Part shown: in pieces, positions 25,980 to 35,019 of the stretch
How the letters are laid out: each line of letters starts with the position of its first letter
Numbering within the stretch: position 1 is the first letter of the stretch
DNA from: Gloeobacter kilaueensis JS1
GTDB lineage: Bacteria > Cyanobacteriota > Cyanobacteriia > Gloeobacterales > Gloeobacteraceae
Reading direction: 5' to 3'
DNA length: 64,000 bases
Assembly: GCF_000484535.1 (NCBI RefSeq)
Contig: NC_022600.1
Location: 1,736,001-1,800,000, forward strand
Notes under the pieces: generated by a model
Database searches by the model: none
Told to the model about the DNA's origin: nothing
Seen by the model: only the letters and a program-made list of their open reading frames with translations
Position numbers and translations under genes: made by a program

Positions 25980-28080
25980 ACTAGCTAACTCAGTATTAGT
26001 TTTGGCACTCCTAAAGTTAGTGCGGGAAGTACTCGGTTCGATACATTCTAGAATTCCTGCGAGCACCAGGATTACTACAGCATAAAGATTTTAGAAGCTT
26101 CACTGACTAAAGACGACGCACCGAACTCAGGAGAGCCTCAGTTTCTTATTTGAAGAATATGTTTCCCCAATTAGAAGTCACTTTCCACCCCAATAGCTTG
26201 TAGTTAGAAACATTCACTGATCGCCCATCTAGTAAATCTTGCCAATTACCATTATCGGGGAAAGGTACATCAACTATTCGGTCAGAATCTGAAAAATTGA
26301 GTACGACAATAAATCTTTCAAGGGTGCCAGTACTAGTGCTTCCCCAACGATGATAAATGAGTAGCTGGTTTTCTGAGCTTACTCCATAGCCCTCAGGATC
26401 AAACTGGGTTTGCCAATCTTCCCATTTGCTCGGATAGAAGTTGTCTGAGCGTAAGCTAGGGTGATTCAGACGTATTTCTATAAGTTTTGCATAAATTGGA
26501 AGTAGTTGTTTACCAATATTATCGCTCTGAAAGTCCCAACGTAAGGGTCTGGGTTTAACCCGTCGAGCTGAACCTTCATCGTCTTCCATCAACCAATAGT
26601 CTTCAGCGAACTCCTGTCCATTTTGGATCATTGGTACTCCAGGACTTGTGAAAAGAGCAATGGCATAAGGTTGAGTACGATACCATAGCAGTGATCCTTT
26701 GTATTCTCTACTCGCTGCTCGGACTCCTGCTTGCCATGCAACATGAGAATGATCATGGTTGCTGATATATAAGGTTGCTACTCTATCGCCCTCAAGCCCA
26801 ACATGTGTATTCAGAGCACCAACGATGCTAGATTTTAAAGATCCATTCTGTAATTGTTCAAAGCACAGTTGCCACAACCCATTGTTCCAATAGCTACTAG
26901 CTTTCGTCTGGTTGACAACGTAGCTTGCTTCAAAAGATAAGTGTTCTAGGGTTAATGAAAAGTTAAGGTCAGGTACATGAGTACGAATACTTTTCAGCAG
27001 TGTTGGTAACCCTCGTTCATCATCATTTATCCAATAATTGGGAGTATTGTCAAAGCGGATGCCATCAATATTAAAGTTATCTATCCAATAACGGCAAACA
27101 TCCTCGATAAACTCTTGAGTACAAGTGTTGTTATAATCGAGGTCAACTAAGCCTGGAAATAGACCGCCAAATCGTCCTACGAACGGGCAATCTTGTGGAT
27201 CCTGATATAACCAACGATAAGGAAATCCATTAGCTAGCTCCTCTTCCGGTTCAACATCTCCAATATGATTGAAAACGCCATCCATAATAACATGTATGCC
27301 TCGCTGATGGCATTCGGTAATAAGCTTCTTGAGCAATGAGAGCTTTTCAGCTGGAGCATTCAAATCGTTTGTATAACGAAATTCTACTGAGAAGTACTGA
27401 TATGGAATATAGCCCCAGTTAAATCTCGGATTAGGCCAAGCAGTCCAAGGCAAGAACAAGATAGCATTAATGCCTAGAGTGCTTTTAAGATAATCTAGCT
27501 TATCCACTACTGCTCTTAGAGGAGCACGATAACCTCGATATTCGTCAGTAAAGTCATCAATCATAAGCTCATAAATTACTAAGTCTCGCAAGGATTTTCG
27601 TCCACCGACTACTTGAGTCACTGTGTTACCTGCGGGACGGCTACCGCCTATGACAAAGGCAGAATTTTGGTTTTCGGTGCCACCATAGCGTGCACAGGGA
27701 TCACCTACAAAACGCTTTCCGCCATCACGAAAAGTAACATAGTATTTATATTCGTAAAAGCCTGCTGGAAGCTCCACATCCGTTTGATATGTCCAGACTT
27801 CGCCTTCAGGATGGCTAGGGTCTAGGTTCATGCTAGGTGCTGTTGCAGTATCCCAATCGAGAAGACCAGGACCAAGTTCCGCTTGAAAGCTACCAACCAC
27901 TTGGATGGACTGAATTTGCGTCTCACCATAGTTTTCACCTGGAGGATCAAAATGCCGATCCTTCTTTCCTGTATTAGGAACACATACTTCTTGACCGTCT
28001 CGAGGTGGATTAAATTGATTTGGCTCTTTGAAGTACTGTACTTTATCGTTCTTATTCTTTGGAAAAAAAATCTTGAACTG

Positions 28081-29163
28081 GGCCAATTCAAGTTTGAAGT
28101 GCAACGCAGCCTGACTGCTCTAAGAATACCTCTCGCGGTGTCCGATAACCCAGTGACTTCCTCGGTCGGTCGTTCAGCAGGTCCACTACCCGCTGCAACT
28201 GCTCCGGCTTGACAATCAAGAAGTTCGTCTTCTTACCGAAGAACTGACGCACCAACCCATTCGTATGCTCATTCAACCCTCGCTCCCACGAATGATACGG
28301 CTTCGCAAAGTAACATGCTATGCCAACAGCTTCACTCAATTTTTGATGTTGACTAAATTCTTTGCCGTTGTCAAATGTCACCGTCTTCGCATACTCTCTT
28401 GGCACAGACTTCAACAGTCTCTCGCTCACTTTACGCACCAGACTCGACCTTCTATTTCTAATCAATCCTGCCAACAAATACTTCGAGCACTTGTCTACTA
28501 AGGTTACCAGCCCTCCTTGGTAATTTGCTCCAATAACCGTATCACCTTCCCAATGTCCTATTTCCACTTTCATCCCAGCAAGGACTGGGCGCTCATCGAT
28601 GTCTATCCGTCCTGGTATCTGGCCGCGCTTCTGGTTTGACCCACCGCGCTTCTGACGCTCCCGCCTGCCTTGACGTAGATACTTCTGGTACGCTCCCATT
28701 CCTGCATGGTCTGCGTAGATCATCTTATAAATTGTCTCATGGCTGACATAAGCTTTGCCCGCCAACTTCAGGCGTCCACGAATTTGTTCGGGGCTGTGGA
28801 AGTGATGCAAGCCGTGCTTGATTTCACCGAGCAGTTGCTCTGACACTTTCAAAAAAGGCGTTTTACTCTGTGCGCGTCGATAGCGAGCAAGGGTATGAGC
28901 TGTATCTGGTAGATAAAGCTTGTTCAGATGATTGCGTTGTAATTCTCGGCTGATGGTGCTGGCGGAGCGAGCGAGTTTTTGGGCAATGGCTCGCAGACTG
29001 AGGTGTTGCTGGTAACGCAAGAGGAAGATCTGTTGGCGCTCGGAGGCGCTAAGCTGCTTGTAACTCATGGAGGTGGTTGAGCGTCGTGGTAAACGTCAGG
29101 CTACCTCTGTGAGCCCTCTCAGGACAAGGCTCTCAGCCGTTGCACTTCATTTTTGAATTGGCG
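28081..29163 (-). mobile_element. Complete IS30-family insertion sequence (1083 bp)
   Basis: The terminal inverted repeats are 25 bases with 4 mismatches: inner ends GCCAATTCAAGTTTGAAGTG at 28082 and the complement of TTCATTTTTGAATTGGC ending at 29162. A 3-base target duplication, CTG, lies at 28078-28080 and 29164-29166. The length and 3-base duplication suit IS30. The single transposase gene fills the element. Both ends and the frame are intact, so it looks recent. Confidence 0.9.
28088..29068 (-). CDS. IS30-family transposase
   Basis: This complete 326-residue DDE transposase has an N-terminal HTH (LSLRAIAQKLARSASTISRE) as in IS30. The catalytic core shows IGHWEGDTVIGAN (first Asp), TVTFDNGKEF (second Asp) and YHSWERGLNEHTNGLVRQ (Glu), ending RPRKSLGYRTPREVF. 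No frameshift is seen. Its stop lies within the right inverted repeat. Confidence 0.95.
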   Translation of the reverse strand: MSYKQLSASERQQIFLLRYQQHLSLRAIAQKLARSASTISRELQRNHLNKLYLPDTAHTLARYRRAQSKTPFLKVSEQLLGEIKHGLHHFHSPEQIRGRLKLAGKAYVSHETIYKMIYADHAGMGAYQKYLRQGRRERQKRGGSNQKRGQIPGRIDIDERPVLAGMKVEIGHWEGDTVIGANYQGGLVTLVDKCSKYLLAGLIRNRRSSLVRKVSERLLKSVPREYAKTVTFDNGKEFSQHQKLSEAVGIACYFAKPYHSWERGLNEHTNGLVRQFFGKKTNFLIVKPEQLQRVVDLLNDRPRKSLGYRTPREVFLEQSGCVALQT

Positions 29164-29235
29164 CTGTACTTTCCCTCTGGCAATGTCATCATTCACTTGC
29201 CATGCACCGAATTTCTCTGACATGTAATCTGGCAT

Positions 29236-29665
29236 CTGCAATAGTCTCCTGAAAGTAGAGAGTCTTACTGAACAATTAGCTTATAGATTTAGGACTAAAT
29301 CCAAGGTTATTATCGGTTTGGTTTCCTATAGTTTCTGTGAATAATTGTGGAGATAAAATACCACAAGTATAATGACTGATTCTTCTATTGATTCCCAAAC
29401 AGGGCATCACCAACAACTCACTGTTGCTGCTGCAAATACCTACTTTCACAAAGTGCCTTCCTAGATTAAATTGAGCGCATAGAACAAGGGAAACCTGATG
29501 ACTTTCTCCATCAGATGATAAACTACACAGTTCCTAATATGTCCAGAAAGCTCTTTTTATGCATCAGTAAATTATAAAGAGATATAACAAATTATGTACA
29601 CTCCCAGGGATCTCATCTCGTCTCCTAAAAAAGGTATAACAACCGGAAGTTATGTGTGATTCATA
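29236..29665. other. Gene-free AT-rich stretch
   Basis: This 430-base stretch lies upstream of the broken amylase gene and after the end of the signal peptidase gene. It presumably held the amylase promoter. No gene, repeat or clear terminator was identified. Confidence 0.35.
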
Positions 29666-30262
29666 CTACAACACGGAAAGATGGGTTGGAATGACCAGTA
29701 GAACAGTGCCTTTGCACAGATTCAGGGGTACTGCTCCCCAGAAGCGGCTATCGATGGAGTTGACGTTGCTACCCAGCAGCCACACATACCCAGCCGGAAT
29801 TTTTTGGGGAGTCGGGGCCAGTTGGGCGCGAATTTTGCTGAGTGGTACTGGCAGTCTGTACTCGTTCCAGAGCTTTTCTGAATAAGGCGGCGGTGTCTGG
29901 CCTTCGGTGGCTGCTACTCGCTTGATGTAGAAGGTGACCTGCGCGTCGTTGACACGGCTCGCCAGGGATCTATGGACCGCTGCAGTCCGCTCTCGTAGAG
30001 GAGAGCGATTGTCCACTAATACCAGCTCCCCTTTCTGTGGTCGGCACCAGCGGCAGACCAGCAGGTGATCGCCAGGTTTCATTATTGGGCTCATCGACGC
30101 GCCTCTGACCATCGGGGCCAGGTAGAGGGGCGCTGCGTCGAACCAGTTGAGAGCAGCCACGATAGCAGGGATTGTCAGAGACAGTAAGGCTATTCGAGGC
30201 TGCGTGTAGAACCGCAGTTGCCGACAGATGTGCTGCCTGACCAGGTTCAAGAATTGGGGCAT
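29666..30262 (-). CDS. S26 signal peptidase (LepB/TraF-like)
   Basis: This 198-residue protein has an N-terminal membrane helix (ALLSLTIPAIVAALNWF). The S26 boxes are GASMSPIMKPGDHLLV with the nucleophile Ser, FYIKRVAATEG with the general-base Lys, and GYVWLLGSNVNSIDSRFWG. It cleaves signal sequences of exported or pilin proteins. On conjugative plasmids the TraF members mature the pilus subunit. It overlaps the end of the NERD gene by 16 bases and is last in the parM operon. Confidence 0.85.
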   Translation of the reverse strand: MPQFLNLVRQHICRQLRFYTQPRIALLSLTIPAIVAALNWFDAAPLYLAPMVRGASMSPIMKPGDHLLVCRWCRPQKGELVLVDNRSPLRERTAAVHRSLASRVNDAQVTFYIKRVAATEGQTPPPYSEKLWNEYRLPVPLSKIRAQLAPTPQKIPAGYVWLLGSNVNSIDSRFWGAVPLNLCKGTVLLVIPTHLSVL

Positions 30263-31971
30263 CGCATCCTCAGATCCTCGATGACGACCTGACCGCTCTC
30301 CACTCCGAAGGCGACGACGCCCATTGCAACTTTTGAGGAGCGAGGTTTCTGGACGGTGAACCAGTAGACCGGCTTGCCAGGCCAGAGAGGGGATCCCAGA
30401 TGCACTTGAGCCGTCTTGCTGACCGGTAGACCGCTCATGACCTGGCGATTCTTGCCCATGAGCACCTGCAATTGGGTGGAGTAGAAGATCTTGGGTGCTT
30501 CTCGATCGCGCTGTTCGCGGGCAAGCACCGTGTACAGGTTCTGGAGTGTCTTGGCAGCAAGCCGATTCTGGCCTGAGAAGGCTGGTAGTTCGTGCAACTG
30601 AAGCAGTCCCTCCTCACGGATGCGCAACTGGTTGTCCCGCCGGCACTTGAGTTTGGCTCCTGGCAGCTCAGCCTTTGCTCCCCTCAGCAACCCCTTGGGA
30701 GTACTTACCTGCCAGCGGTCCAGCAACCATTGTCTACCGCTGCGCTCCCAGACTGCTTTCAGCACCGTGGTCGTATCACTGCCGTCGCCCATCTCGACCT
30801 CGACTCCGATCCGATCGGGACGACCGCTGGAGAGTTTCTGGCTGATTGGCTGCACGCCCCGCTCCGGCACCCACAGTGATCGCAGGCCGAGGGCGTACTC
30901 GTTGACCAACTCGTCTGCAAAGCGAGGAGTCAGCGTCTGCGTCTCCACGGCACCACCAGCATCGAGAGCGCTGACCATATCTGCCGTCCGCTCCGCGAGG
31001 CTCTCGCCAGTGGTCAGCGGTCGCCGCGTTGCCGATGCACTTCTGGGCGCGCCCGTGAGGGCAACCCAGAGACCTGCACCGACGACGAAGGCCAATCCGC
31101 TCCAGCGCAGGTAGGAGAGCAACCGTTCCTGCTGTGCTCCCTCAACTACTGCAGCGTCACTTTCGCTGATGCGCTCGAAATCGGCATCAGAAGCATTTTC
31201 CGTTCCAGGATCTGATGGTTCAGGCTGCGGCATCTCAGCGCTGCCGCTGTCTGCAGGAATCTCGCCGGTTGGTTCATCCTGCTGACTGGGCTCCTCTTCG
31301 TACATCCAGTTGGTCTGCCGGAGCGCCTGCTGGCTCCAGACCAGTTCCCCTTGCCTGCCGAATGCCACCGGTTCCCGACTGACCAGCTCCCGCTCCTCCG
31401 CAGTCGAGAGACAGTTGAAGATTGTCGCTTTCGCCATCGCCACGAACGAAGCGGTGAGCGCGTCGCCCAGCTGCACCAGAACTTCTTCCAGATGGCTCAG
31501 ATTGCAGACGATAACGCCTGTTGAGCGCTCTCCGGCATGACAGTTCACGCGCAGACCAGAAGCACCGCTCAGCTCACTTAGATCTGCTGAATTGGGAAAG
31601 ACCAGAATGCCGTGGACAAAGACCTCCTGCTCCGGCTGCAGGGTGGAGGCGATCGATTCTTTCAGGCCGTTGACCTGCTCCAGCACCTGCTCACACGGAT
31701 TGCCCTCGCTCTGAGAGGCTATCTGCAGGCCGTTGATACCGCCGGTTATCCGTCCAGTGGCGTTCTTACATTCGATAGTCGCTACCCCGGTTTCGAGCAG
31801 GGCGATGAGATCGCACTCGCGAGTTGCCCTACCGACCCGCGCACCACAGACGAGCATTCCCTTGATCCCGCGCTTCTGGAGAGCGGATGTGAGTTTTTCT
31901 CGCACGAGTGCTTCAAACGGCTCGTCCGGCGGTCCACTCTCGATCAGCTCCAGCCCGGTAATCAATCCCAC
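30247..31971 (-). CDS. NERD-domain membrane protein
   Basis: About 574 residues from GTG 31971, which has GGAGG at a good distance; the TTG at 31986 is poorer. The N-terminal 150 residues resemble the NERD nuclease-related domain (TRECDLIALLETGVATIECK with Asp and ExK). A low-complexity acidic linker (250-285), one membrane helix (WSGLAFVVGAGLWVALTG) and a C-terminal domain of about 240 residues follow; the latter resembles ARC6/IMS-like domains in layout (ALDAGGAVETQTLTPRFADELV). A membrane-tethered NERD protein in a parM-parR operon is unusual. It could process DNA at the segregation or transfer site; function is not known. Confidence 0.6.
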   Translation of the reverse strand: MGLITGLELIESGPPDEPFEALVREKLTSALQKRGIKGMLVCGARVGRATRECDLIALLETGVATIECKNATGRITGGINGLQIASQSEGNPCEQVLEQVNGLKESIASTLQPEQEVFVHGILVFPNSADLSELSGASGLRVNCHAGERSTGVIVCNLSHLEEVLVQLGDALTASFVAMAKATIFNCLSTAEERELVSREPVAFGRQGELVWSQQALRQTNWMYEEEPSQQDEPTGEIPADSGSAEMPQPEPSDPGTENASDADFERISESDAAVVEGAQQERLLSYLRWSGLAFVVGAGLWVALTGAPRSASATRRPLTTGESLAERTADMVSALDAGGAVETQTLTPRFADELVNEYALGLRSLWVPERGVQPISQKLSSGRPDRIGVEVEMGDGSDTTTVLKAVWERSGRQWLLDRWQVSTPKGLLRGAKAELPGAKLKCRRDNQLRIREEGLLQLHELPAFSGQNRLAAKTLQNLYTVLAREQRDREAPKIFYSTQLQVLMGKNRQVMSGLPVSKTAQVHLGSPLWPGKPVYWFTVQKPRSSKVAMGVVAFGVESGQVVIEDLRMRCPNS

Positions 31972-31973
31972 CT

Positions 31974-32294
31974 TCAGAACCTCCAACCGGTGGGAGTCTG
32001 GGTGAGTCTGTTGGGCTGATGGTATTCCGGTTCAGGCTGGGCCTCGATTTCTTGCAACACCAGCCCTGGCACGGTCGGCTGCTGAGGCGAAATTTGATCG
32101 CCAGGCCCATCCGGCTGCTGAGAGTCACGTGGTCCCACAGCTTCCACACTGCTCTGCTCAAAGTAGTGCTGATAAAGCACATCCCGTATCTCGTCGGAGC
32201 GCGAACCTTTGGGACTGCCGAGCAACCGTTCGTACAGCTTCCTCTGCCTGACATCGTTCAGGCTGAATCGAATGCGGATCTCCTCAAAAGCCAT
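31974..32294 (-). CDS. ParR/StbB-like DNA-binding adaptor
   Basis: About 106 residues from ATG 32294 (MAFEEIRIRFSLNDVRQRKL). The N-terminal half, with a beta-strand, then YERLLGSPKGSRSDEIRDVL, matches the ribbon-helix-helix layout of ParR proteins. The Pro/Gln-rich tail would carry the ParM contact. ParR binds the centromere and caps the actin filament. It follows parM by 10 bases. Confidence 0.65.
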   Translation of the reverse strand: MAFEEIRIRFSLNDVRQRKLYERLLGSPKGSRSDEIRDVLYQHYFEQSSVEAVGPRDSQQPDGPGDQISPQQPTVPGLVLQEIEAQPEPEYHQPNRLTQTPTGWRF

Positions 32295-32304
32295 GCTGCT
32301 CTCC

Positions 32305-33351
32305 TCAGGCAACTGACAGTGCGGATCGTTCTTGCAACCAGTGATAGAGTCCCCGCACGTTGGCCATGCGAGGCTCAGGACAAACCATCAGCAAGCCTCT
32401 GGGTTCCGGTTCGGTCGCCATCTCGATTACCCTTTCGGTCGCCATCCCAAACTTTCTGCTGAAGTGCTCGGCAAAGGCAGGCAGCACGGTCGTGGCACCG
32501 CCGCCGGTCAGCACCACCCGCCCTAGCGTCACCCCCTTCCAGGTCGTGGGCACCAGGTTGAAAATCTTCTCGCCGTAGGTGCGCATCGTCATCTGCAAGA
32601 TGCGCTGCAGGTCGATCACCTCGTTCATCCGCCGGATCTCGCCCGCCCCCGACATATACAGCCGCTCGATCATCAGGTCGCCTGGAAAATCGCCGGTCAT
32701 CCTTGCCACCTCCTGGCCGAGGAGTCCGTAGAACATCCGCATCCCCTCGTCCCGGTGGACGGAGCGCTCGGCAACGAACTCGTCATTCTCTACCAGACAC
32801 AAACCCACCGTAGAGTGCCCGACATCGACGATGCCCACCGTTTCATGCGCCCCCAACAGCCCGAGGCTCCTCAGGTGGAGGTACGTGCAGTAGCCCTCCG
32901 GCAGCACCCGGTTCGGATCGAGTTCTACCCTGACCCTGTAACTGCTCTTGCCCAGGGCGAAGGCATGCTCGCCAGAAAGCAACTGAGCCAGTGCGTCGCG
33001 GTGCGTCGCCCACATCTGCACCGGCAGTGAGCTGCCGAGGGTGACGTGCAACTGGTCGTAGCTCAGGCACTCGCAGATTTTGCCGAGGGCCGCCATCGCC
33101 AGCAGCTTTACATCCTGGCTAACCTTGCCACCGCCCCAGCAGGCTCGCGCAAATTCAGAAGCACGGGCGTCACTTCCAACGATCCGGCACTCGCTGCTCA
33201 TCGTGACTTGCAAGAAAGGCTTCTGCCCGAACCCCGGCTCGCGGGGCGGAGCCACAGCCGAGTCAATCAAGCCCACCAGCTTCTGACCGTGTAGCTGGCT
33301 GCAGTACTTGAAAGCTCCCATACCGACATCCAGGGCAATCCTCAAGTGCAT
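32305..33351 (-). CDS. ParM/StbA-like plasmid segregation actin
   Basis: About 348 residues from ATG 33351 (GGAG upstream; GTG 33360 possible). Actin-fold motifs: ALDVGMGAFKY (phosphate 1), VGIVDVGHSTVGL (phosphate 2), and VVLTGGGATTVLP (adenosine). ParM polymerises with ATP and pushes plasmid copies apart. The PRTRC cassette elsewhere also uses an actin-like protein (protein D in that scheme), so this gene might serve it. A conserved palindrome lies 47 bases upstream. Confidence 0.8.
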   Translation of the reverse strand: MHLRIALDVGMGAFKYCSQLHGQKLVGLIDSAVAPPREPGFGQKPFLQVTMSSECRIVGSDARASEFARACWGGGKVSQDVKLLAMAALGKICECLSYDQLHVTLGSSLPVQMWATHRDALAQLLSGEHAFALGKSSYRVRVELDPNRVLPEGYCTYLHLRSLGLLGAHETVGIVDVGHSTVGLCLVENDEFVAERSVHRDEGMRMFYGLLGQEVARMTGDFPGDLMIERLYMSGAGEIRRMNEVIDLQRILQMTMRTYGEKIFNLVPTTWKGVTLGRVVLTGGGATTVLPAFAEHFSRKFGMATERVIEMATEPEPRGLLMVCPEPRMANVRGLYHWLQERSALSVA

Positions 33352-33397
33352 GGTCGGCACTCCGCTAAGATCAGTCTTGAGGGAAGTTTAACAGAAA

Positions 33398-33412
33398 ATG
33401 CAAGTCATGCAA
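33398..33412. promoter_or_regulatory. Palindromic operator, copy 3 (parM operon)
   Basis: ATGCAAGTCATGCAA lies upstream of parM. Read on the minus strand it gives TTGCAT twice. A weak promoter with TAAACT 16 bases after the first TTGCAT can be drawn. The position matches copies 2 and 4, where the palindrome forms the -35 region. Confidence 0.55.
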
Positions 33413-33499
33413 TAATTTTTGCGACTTCGTTCCGTCAACCTGTGGCCAGGCAAGGTACCGACGCCGCCTCACACAAAATGCATTCTTTCGGGTTATTGA

Positions 33500-33530
33500 T
33501 TTCCAAAAAATAGCTGCTAAAATTTGGAAA
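33500..33530. promoter_or_regulatory. TTTCCAAA-N15-TTTGGAAA dyad
   Basis: TTTCCAAA at 33500-33507 and TTTGGAAA at 33523-33530 are separated by 15 bases, 24 bases before the start of the gene at 33555. The same dyad with the same spacing precedes the gene starting at 47997. Equal spacing at two promoters suggests a protein-binding site and not a terminator. Confidence 0.5.
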
Positions 33531-33554
33531 ACTTGAATCCATTGGAGCTGAGCA

Positions 33555-33965
33555 ATGGATCTAGCCACGCCATTTCCAGTCTCTGAACGGGACATCTTGC
33601 AGAATATGCCGTTCTACCAGAGAACCAAAGCATCTCTTTTTCTCGTCTACAAGAGTGCCTTTGCCATCGAGCCGCTTACGCTCAAATTTGAATGCGATCC
33701 CAGGTGGGTCACTGTGCGTCTGGAAGATGACTGGCAGGAAGATGAGGACATTGATCATTTGGCGATGATCAGAGAGTTGCTTACCTGGGTCGAAAGATTG
33801 TTACCGGGATCAACTTACATTCTGTGCCAGATCGAGCTGAGTTGGGGATTAGCAATAGAGCAGGCGCAAAAGGTAGAAGAAAAGCGACCTGTCAAACAGT
33901 ACAGCTGCTACGTCGAGGCCAGACTGCTGACTCTAAATCCATCCGTGCAACTTGCATCAGCTTAA
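33555..33965 (+). CDS. Hypothetical protein under the N15 dyad
   Basis: This 136-residue soluble protein has a GGAG ribosome site. It is acidic in the middle (VRLEDDWQEDEDIDHLAMIR) with a likely alpha/beta fold and has two Cys (ILCQIELSW, YSCYVEAR). No family was recognised. It is divergent from parM across about 200 bases that could hold the partition centromere. Confidence 0.5.
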   Translation: MDLATPFPVSERDILQNMPFYQRTKASLFLVYKSAFAIEPLTLKFECDPRWVTVRLEDDWQEDEDIDHLAMIRELLTWVERLLPGSTYILCQIELSWGLAIEQAQKVEEKRPVKQYSCYVEARLLTLNPSVQLASA

Positions 33966-34051
33966 CAACACATTGCTGTTCCAGAACTGCAGACAACTTT
34001 GGGAGATGCAGAAAAGGTTGAACCTGGTACTTGCTCCTACTTTCAGGAAGG

Positions 34052-35002
34052 CTATTGCTGAGCTTCTAGCTGCCTCACCCATTCCGGTTTGACCGATGCA
34101 GGCGGCTGATAACTATCGTCGATGCGCTGCTCGCGGGCATTGATAAACGTCCGGCACTGCAAGCCGTGCAGCCACAGAGCGTGCAGATGCTCTCGGGCCT
34201 GCTCTTCGAGAATAAACACGTAGCAGATACTGTCGATGGGCTTGTCTGAATCATTGAGGCCGTAGTAGACAGCAGCCCGCTGTTCAAGCATCTCGCGTTC
34301 AGAAACAGGTCGGTCGGCGATCACAATGCGCAACTGTCTCTCATCAGTCAAATAAAGACCTCTTAGCAGTTCTTCGTTTTCAAAGTAGAAATCTTTAAGC
34401 TGTCGGTCACCCATGTCAAATTTTTTAAGAAACTGGTGTCCGGGTTTAGCTTGTTCAAGGGCAGTTGCATCGTCAGCTCCTAGATCATGAAACTGGACAA
34501 GAGAAGTGTCATGAGGACCACGTAGCAATCGCCAGGGACCATAGTTGAGACAGCGACGAGAAGTCAGTCGCTCGTGTCCATCTCCCTTGAATGCACAACC
34601 CCAGCCCCAGTCCCAATGTGGCCATCCAAAATCAGGTGCAACATATCGAATGTCCCAATCAAACCAAGATTTATGGATGCTGCTGAATGATGCAGTACTC
34701 CACGTAAGAGGAGCAAGTAGTCTGAGGACGTCTTCTGAACTACACTTCCTATCAAACAAACTCAATCTAACGACACTATTGCGATCATATAAGACATAAC
34801 CTTGTTCTGCCCAGGTTGCACGAAAATCCTTTTCACAAGTCTCTGCCCAATACACAATTTGACTTTGTGTAATCTCTCGCCTCTCACTATCTACCTTTAA
34901 AGATGACGGTGGCTCACCAGCAAAAAGTTCTTTCTGTATCTGCTCCAAAAGGAGAGGTAGATCGATACCTATCAAGCTAATGTCCATGTCGGCAGTATGC
35001 AT
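34052..35002 (-). CDS. Putative immunity protein 2 (paralogue of immunity 1)
   Basis: This 316-residue soluble protein starts at ATG 35002, with GGAG upstream, 17 bases after the stop of toxin tip 2. It is clearly related to the 36206 gene. Shared blocks are WGCAFKGxGHxxLxSRRxL, GPW...GPxDxSLVxFHDL, and near the end E(E/Q)AR(Q/E)xLHxLWLxxLxC...KPEWVxxLExQQ. Each paralogue follows its own nuclease-like tip, the rule for immunity genes in polymorphic toxin loci. The immunity family itself was not recognised. Confidence 0.6.
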   Translation of the reverse strand: MHTADMDISLIGIDLPLLLEQIQKELFAGEPPSSLKVDSERREITQSQIVYWAETCEKDFRATWAEQGYVLYDRNSVVRLSLFDRKCSSEDVLRLLAPLTWSTASFSSIHKSWFDWDIRYVAPDFGWPHWDWGWGCAFKGDGHERLTSRRCLNYGPWRLLRGPHDTSLVQFHDLGADDATALEQAKPGHQFLKKFDMGDRQLKDFYFENEELLRGLYLTDERQLRIVIADRPVSEREMLEQRAAVYYGLNDSDKPIDSICYVFILEEQAREHLHALWLHGLQCRTFINAREQRIDDSYQPPASVKPEWVRQLEAQQ

Positions 35003-35019
35003 AGCATGATTTCTCCTAC

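Larger units (their letters stand above)
26146..29235 (-). pseudogene. GH13 alpha-amylase family gene split by IS30
   Basis: The original gene can be rebuilt. Codons MPDYMSEKFGAWQVNDDIA... lie at 29235-29164, then the IS30 element, then FKIFFPKNKNDK... continues at 28080. Removing the IS and one copy of the duplicated CTG restores ...GKVQFKIFFP in frame. The product has an N-terminal CBM48/early-set domain (VVGSFQAELGPGLLDWD, FYEYKYYVTFRDGG), then the GH13 barrel with DGIRFDN (nucleophile Asp), LTLEHLS (acid Glu) and ISNHDHSH, plus a C-terminal beta domain. A 652-codon frame from an ATG at 28104 inside the IS end survives, so a slightly altered enzyme may still be made. AT-rich, likely acquired. 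Confidence 0.8.

Noticed and set aside
34130-34170. CTGCAAGCCGTGCAG, resembling the palindromic operator
   Set aside because: It is inside the coding sequence of the second immunity gene and its outer bases differ; codon use explains it.
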